From the NCBI GenBank assembly GCA_050173345.1, contig JBFXKW010000011.1:1-64000 (forward strand): DNA of 64,000 bases, given 5' to 3'. This DNA is from SHWC01 sp050173345. GTDB lineage: Bacteria > Pseudomonadota > Alphaproteobacteria > UBA828. The translations under genes were made by a program, and so were the position numbers. Shown here in pieces: positions 60,151 to 64,000 of the stretch (position 1 is its first letter; every line of letters begins with the position of its first letter). The notes beneath the pieces are model-generated. The model searched no databases, was not told the DNA's origin, and worked only from the letters and a program-made list of their open reading frames with translations.

Positions 60151-61587
60151 TTGCGCTACATCTCGACCCGCCAGGCCAGGCAAGCCGGCGGCCCCAATGC
60201 CATCGGCTTCGAAGACGTGCTGCTCGGCGGCCTCGCGCGCGATGGCGGGCTCTATGTGCCGGCCCGCTGGCTTTCGATCGACCGAAGCGGCTTCGAGGCG
60301 CTGGCATTGCTCGATTATCCGAGCCTGGCCGCCAGGCTGCTCGCGCCCTTCACGGGCGGCGGCCTCGACGAGCGCACGCTGCTCGCCATGGCGAAGGATG
60401 CGTACGCAGGCTTCGGCCATCCGGCGACCGCGCCGCTCGTCCAGCTCGGCCCCAACCGCTGGCTCTTGGAGCTGTTCCACGGGCCGACGCTCGCCTTCAA
60501 GGATTTCGCGCTCCAGCTTCTCGGGCGCCTGTTCGACCACGTATTGGCGAAGCGCGGCGAGCGGCTGACCATCGTCGGCGCCACCTCGGGCGACACCGGC
60601 TCGGCCGCCATCGCCGCCTGCCGCGGCCGCGCCAACCTCGCGGTCTTCATCCTGCACCCGCATGGCCGCGTCTCCCCGGTGCAGCGCCGGCAGATGACGA
60701 CCGTGCTCGACGCCAACGTCCACAACATCGCGATCGACGGCAGCTTCGACGATTGCCAGGCGCTGGTGAAGGCGATGTTCAACGACCTCGCCTTCCGCGA
60801 TGCGCTCTCGCTCGGTGCGATCAACTCGATCAACTGGGCGCGCGTCGCGGCACAGATCGTCTACTACGTCTACGCCGCGCTCCGGCTCGGCGCGCCGGCA
60901 CGCCCCGTCTCCTTCGTGGTGCCGACCGGCAATTTCGGCAATGTCTATGCCGGCTATGCGGCGCGCCAGATCGGCCTGCCGATCAGGCGGCTGCACGTCG
61001 CGACCAACGTCAACGACATCCTGGCGCGCTTCTTCGCGAGCGGCGCCTATGCCAAGGCGGGCGTGCAGCCCTCGCTCAGCCCATCCATGGACATCGAGGT
61101 GGCGAGCAATTTCGAGCGCCTGCTGTTCGAGCTGCATGGCGGCGACGGCGCGCAGGTTTCGCGGCTGATGGAGGCGCTCGGCGCCGAGGGCCGCTTCGCG
61201 GTCGGCGCGGCCGAGCTCGACGCCGCGCGCCTGGTGTTCCGCGGCCATCGGGCCGACGACGAGGCCGCGCTCGCCGCCATCGCCCGCACCTATCGTGACA
61301 CCGGCGTGCTGATCGACCCGCACACCGCTGCCGGCATCGCCGCCGCCGACGAGACCGAAGAGGAGACGCCCTTGATCTGCCTTGCGACCGCGCACCCCGC
61401 AAAGTTCCCGGACGCGGTGCGCCGCGGCACCGGCATCGAGCCGAAGCTGCCCGAACGGCTCGCCGGCCTGATGGAGCGCCCCGAACGCTGCGAGTGCCTG
61501 CCCAACGACCTCGCCCGCGTGAAGGACTATGTGCGCCGCCATGCCGGCATGGCCGAGGCCGCGCACGCCGCCGGAGGCGCCGCATGA
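60151..61587 (+). CDS. thrC: Threonine synthase
   Basis: 478 aa PLP enzyme converting O-phosphohomoserine to threonine. YISTRQARQAGGPNAIGFEDVLLGGLARDGGLYVP, the PLP-lysine segment LELFHGPTLAFKDFALQLLG, VGATSGDTGSAAIAAC and SFVVPTGNFGNVYAGYAARQ are family motifs. The TTG at 60151 follows GAGGAC and starts at the conserved (M)RYISTR; upstream in-frame residues are non-conserved. Coupled to the next gene by ATGA. Confidence 0.95.
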   Translation: MRYISTRQARQAGGPNAIGFEDVLLGGLARDGGLYVPARWLSIDRSGFEALALLDYPSLAARLLAPFTGGGLDERTLLAMAKDAYAGFGHPATAPLVQLGPNRWLLELFHGPTLAFKDFALQLLGRLFDHVLAKRGERLTIVGATSGDTGSAAIAACRGRANLAVFILHPHGRVSPVQRRQMTTVLDANVHNIAIDGSFDDCQALVKAMFNDLAFRDALSLGAINSINWARVAAQIVYYVYAALRLGAPARPVSFVVPTGNFGNVYAGYAARQIGLPIRRLHVATNVNDILARFFASGAYAKAGVQPSLSPSMDIEVASNFERLLFELHGGDGAQVSRLMEALGAEGRFAVGAAELDAARLVFRGHRADDEAALAAIARTYRDTGVLIDPHTAAGIAAADETEEETPLICLATAHPAKFPDAVRRGTGIEPKLPERLAGLMERPERCECLPNDLARVKDYVRRHAGMAEAAHAAGGAA

Positions 61588-62843
61588 CGGCGCAAGTCAG
61601 CACGCTGCCGAACGGGCTTCGCATCGTCACCGAGGCCATGCCGAGCGTCGAGACCGCCTCGATCGGCGTCTGGGTCGATGTCGGCGCGCGCGACGAGGCG
61701 CCCGAGATCAACGGCGTCTCGCACATGCTGGAGCATATGGCCTTCAAGGGCACCGAGCGGCGCAGCGCGCAGGCGATCGCGGAAGAGATCGAGGCGGTCG
61801 GCGGCCATCTCAACGCCTACACCTCGCGCGAGCAGACCGCCTACTACGTCAAGGTGATGAAGGAGGACGTGCCGCTCGCCGTCGACATGCTGGCCGACAT
61901 CCTGCAGCACTCGATCTTCGATCCCGAAGAGCTGGAGCGCGAGCAGCAGGTGATCCTGCAGGAGATCGCGCAGGCGCACGACACGCCGGACGACATCATC
62001 TTCGATTATTTCCAGGAGACCGCCTATCCCGACCAGCCGATGGGCCGCTCGATCCTCGGCCCGCCCGAGGTGGTCGAGGGCTTCGGGCGCGACGCGCTCG
62101 CCGGCTACATGACCGCGCATTACGCCGCGCCGCGCATGGTGGTGGTCGGCGCCGGCCGGATCGAGCATGACGGGCTGGTCGCGCTGGTCGAGCGCGCCTT
62201 CGATTCGCTGCCCGAGCCGCGGCCGCTCGCGCGCTCGCCGGCCCGCTATGGCGGCGGCGATGCGCGCAAGGTGCGCGAGCTCGAGCAGCTCCACCTGATC
62301 ATCGGCTTCGACGGCGTGCCCTTCGACGATGACGACTTCCCCGCCATGCAGCTGTTCTCGACCTTGCTCGGCGGCGGCATGTCGTCCCGCCTGTTCCAGG
62401 AGATCCGCGAGAAGCGCGGCCTCGCCTATTCGGTGTTCAGCTTCGCCTCGTCCTATACCGACGGCGGCACCTTCGGCGTCTATGCCGGCACCGCGCCGGA
62501 GGACGCCGCCGAGCTGATGCCGGTGATGGCCGACGAGATGATGAAGACCTGCGAAGCCATCACCGAGCCCGAGCTCGCCCGCGCCCGCGCGCAGCTCAAA
62601 TCCGGCCTGATGATGTCGCTGGAGAGCACCTCGGCGCGCATCGAGCGCCTGGGCCGCCACATGCTGATCTTCGGCCGCCCGCTTAGCATCGCGGAAATGG
62701 TCGAGCGCATCGAGGCGGTGACGCCCGAGCGCATCGTGGCGCTGGCCAAGCGCACCTTCACGGGCGCGAAGCCCTCGATCACCGCGCTCGGCCCGCTCGG
62801 CGGCCTCGAAGCCTATGACGCGACCGCCGGGCGCTTCGGCTGA
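61584..62843 (+). CDS. M16-family zinc peptidase (processing-peptidase-like)
   Basis: 419 aa. The inverted zinc motif HMLEHMAFKGTERRSA (HxxEH, about residues 47-51), with the distal Glu in the FDPEELEREQQVILQEI block, marks an active subunit. Two M16 lobes are present, ending GLMMSLESTSARIERLGRHMLIFGRPLS. It is the bacterial relative of mitochondrial processing peptidase. It follows thrC in many alphaproteobacteria, as here, with ATGA coupling. Confidence 0.95.
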   Translation: MTAQVSTLPNGLRIVTEAMPSVETASIGVWVDVGARDEAPEINGVSHMLEHMAFKGTERRSAQAIAEEIEAVGGHLNAYTSREQTAYYVKVMKEDVPLAVDMLADILQHSIFDPEELEREQQVILQEIAQAHDTPDDIIFDYFQETAYPDQPMGRSILGPPEVVEGFGRDALAGYMTAHYAAPRMVVVGAGRIEHDGLVALVERAFDSLPEPRPLARSPARYGGGDARKVRELEQLHLIIGFDGVPFDDDDFPAMQLFSTLLGGGMSSRLFQEIREKRGLAYSVFSFASSYTDGGTFGVYAGTAPEDAAELMPVMADEMMKTCEAITEPELARARAQLKSGLMMSLESTSARIERLGRHMLIFGRPLSIAEMVERIEAVTPERIVALAKRTFTGAKPSITALGPLGGLEAYDATAGRFG

Positions 62844-62879
62844 GGCGACGATGGTACGTGCGCCTCATGTCCTCTTTCT

Positions 62880-62995
62880 CGTCATGCCCGGACTTGATCC
62901 GGGCATCCAGGCTTCATCCGGATGTCTGGATTGCCGGGCCTTCGCCCGCCGAAGGGCTTCGGCCCGCAGGCGGGTCGAGCCCGGCAATGACGATG
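62880..62995. repeat. Paired family-B palindromes with inner hairpin
   Basis: CGTCATGCCCGGA...TCCGGGCATCCAGG and GGATTGCCGGGCC...CCCGGCAATGACGA in opposite sense, with a GGGCCTTCGCCC-type inner hairpin. They fill the gap between the M16 and TusA-like genes. Confidence 0.7.
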
Positions 62996-63042
62996 GTGGG
63001 AGCGTCGAAGCGCCTTGCTGTAAGATGGGCTAGGCGCAGCTC

Positions 63043-63267
63043 GTGGCGCGCAAGCTGGACGTTCGCGGCATGCGCTGTCCGCTGCCGGTGTTGAAGACGC
63101 AGAAGGCGCTGCGCGACATGGCGGCCGGCGACGAGATCGAGGTGCTGGCGACCGACCCGGCGTCGCGCATCGACTTCCGCCATTTCTGCGGCACGGCGGG
63201 GCACCGGCTGATCGCCGAGGAGGAGGCGGGCGACGTGCTGATCTACCGCATCGCCAAGGGGGGCTAG
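63043..63267 (+). CDS. TusA-family sulfurtransferase
   Basis: 74 aa from GTG 63043. KLDVRGMRCPLPVLKTQKAL contains the CPxP sulfur-carrier motif; the rest (GDEIEVLATDPASRIDFRHFCG) completes the two-layer fold. A second Cys in HFCGTAGH is unusual for TusA and common in SirA-like relatives. It relays sulfur for tRNA thiolation or other pathways. 4 bases before the acetyltransferase gene. Confidence 0.92.
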   Translation: MARKLDVRGMRCPLPVLKTQKALRDMAAGDEIEVLATDPASRIDFRHFCGTAGHRLIAEEEAGDVLIYRIAKGG

Positions 63268-63271
63268 CGCC

Positions 63272-63904
63272 GTGGCGCTTCGGCTCACCGGCTCGAACCG
63301 GCCGGAGCATGCGCTCGCCTCGCGCCGCGTCTATCTGCGCGAGCCGCGGCCGGGCGACTGGCAGGCCTGGGCCGAGCTGCGCGAGGCCTCGCGCGATTTC
63401 CTGACGCCCTGGGAGCCGGCCTGGGCGCCCGATGTGCTCAGCCGCATCAACTATCGCCGCCGGCTGCGCCGCCAGGCCAAGGACGAGGTCGACGACCTCG
63501 GCTACGGCTTCTTTATCTTCCGCCGCGGCGACGATGCGCTGCTCGGCGGCATCACGCTCGGCAACGTGCAGCGCGGCGCGGCGCAGACCGCCACGGTCGG
63601 CTACTGGATGGGGCAGCGCCATGCCGGCCAGGGCTACATGACCGAGGCGCTCAGGCTCGCGCTCGACCATGGTTTCGGCACGCTCGGCCTGCACCGGCTC
63701 GAGGCCGCGTGCATGCCTGACAATGCGCGGAGCCGCCGGCTGCTGGAGCGCTGCGGCTTTCGCCAGGAAGGCTATGCCCGCCACTATCTCCGCATCAACG
63801 GAGTCTGGCAGGACCATCTGCTGTTCGGGCTGTTGGCGACCGACTATCCGGTGGCCGCCGCGGCGATCGAGCGCTGGCTGCGCTCAGGCGCGTCCCGCGC
63901 TTGA
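63272..63904 (+). CDS. GNAT acetyltransferase, RimJ/RimL type
   Basis: 210 aa. RRVYLREPRPGDWQAWAELREASRDFLTPWEP, GYGFFIFRRGDDALLGGITLGNV, VGYWMGQRHAGQGYMTEALRLALDHGFGTLGLHRLEAACMPDNARSRRLLERCGFRQEGYARHYLRINGVWQDHLLFGLL are classic RimJ features (acetyl-CoA loop QRHAGQGYM). Likely an N-alpha-acetyltransferase of a ribosomal or other protein. Starts with GTG. Its last 21 bases overlap the minus-strand gene at the window end. Confidence 0.92.
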   Translation: MALRLTGSNRPEHALASRRVYLREPRPGDWQAWAELREASRDFLTPWEPAWAPDVLSRINYRRRLRRQAKDEVDDLGYGFFIFRRGDDALLGGITLGNVQRGAAQTATVGYWMGQRHAGQGYMTEALRLALDHGFGTLGLHRLEAACMPDNARSRRLLERCGFRQEGYARHYLRINGVWQDHLLFGLLATDYPVAAAAIERWLRSGASRA

Positions 63905-64000
63905 CGCCAGCTTGCCGATGTCGATGCCGATCCGGGCGATCGCGCTCTGCCAGATATTGCCGGTATCCTCGACGAACACGAGGTCGGCCTCGGCCGGCAC
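63884..64000 (-). CDS. C-terminal fragment of a gene entering from the right (partial)
   Basis: 38 residues ahead of a TGA at 63884-63886. They read VPAEADLVFVEDTGNIWQS then AIARIGIDIGKLASSAGRA. The start is beyond the window. Third-position GC is as in neighbours, so it is probably a real coding end, convergent with the acetyltransferase and overlapping it by 21 bases. Function not recognisable from this piece. Confidence 0.5.
   Translation of the reverse strand: MPAEADLVFVEDTGNIWQSAIARIGIDIGKLASSAGRA

Overview
The window is high-GC, densely coded DNA whose gene content and order (coxB-coxA-ctaB-ctaG-ctaE-DUF983-SURF1 followed downstream by thrC and an M16 processing-type peptidase) point to an alphaproteobacterium, most likely Rhodospirillales-like. 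This is inferred from gene order and composition, not from a marker gene. No rRNA, tRNA, CRISPR array or insertion sequence was recognised. Intergenic spaces carry at least three families of dispersed palindromic repeats.

Region 1 (1-15.9 kb) is the most unusual part. After the 3' end of a giant von Willebrand-A surface protein comes what looks like a complete functional-amyloid (Fap-like) secretion locus. It contains a FapF-like outer-membrane barrel with an N-terminal coiled coil (minus strand), a divergent sigma-54 activator, two canonical -24/-12 promoters, and two long tandem Asn/Ala/Gly/Asp-repeat exported proteins (785 and 800 aa). These are followed by a small Asn/Gln-rich exported protein, a Sec-exported C39 cysteine peptidase (FapD-like), and two paralogous exported proteins. 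Both paralogues carry a textbook double-glycine leader motif downstream of the Sec signal, and one also has a silk-like (Gly-Ala)n block. A periplasmic C39 peptidase next to Sec-exported double-glycine proteins suggests a two-step maturation system.

Region 2 (16-34.6 kb) is mixed chromosomal content: an acyl-CoA-dehydrogenase-fold enzyme, an ECF sigma/anti-sigma pair beside two DUF2141 genes, an SDR, prfC, and a DUF559 gene bracketed by inverted repeat elements. It continues with an overlapping DMT transporter / persulfide-dioxygenase-rhodanese / D-threonine-aldolase-like operon, a luciferase-like monooxygenase, rnk, an aldehyde dehydrogenase, a DUF2325 protein with a poly-His tract, and a NimA-like flavoprotein.

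Region 3 (34.6-50.3 kb) has a C1-nitrogen flavour. A glutamine-synthetase-like gene (gmaS/glnT type) and three glutamate-synthase-like subunits (mgsABC/glxBCD type) resemble the N-methylglutamate pathway. About 7 kb away lie both subunits of N,N-dimethylformamidase. Between them are LivG/LivH-type ABC genes with a FadR-type GntR regulator and two matching operators, and an XRE regulator whose likely 17-bp operator occurs before both itself and a nearby NTF2-like gene. tldD and ynfA are also here.

Region 4 (50.3-64 kb) is the aa3-type cytochrome c oxidase and assembly cluster, an M32 carboxypeptidase, thrC, an M16 peptidase, TusA-like and RimJ-like genes. A compact restriction-modification pair (MT-A70-type methylase plus BglII/BstYI-like nuclease) sits inside this block.
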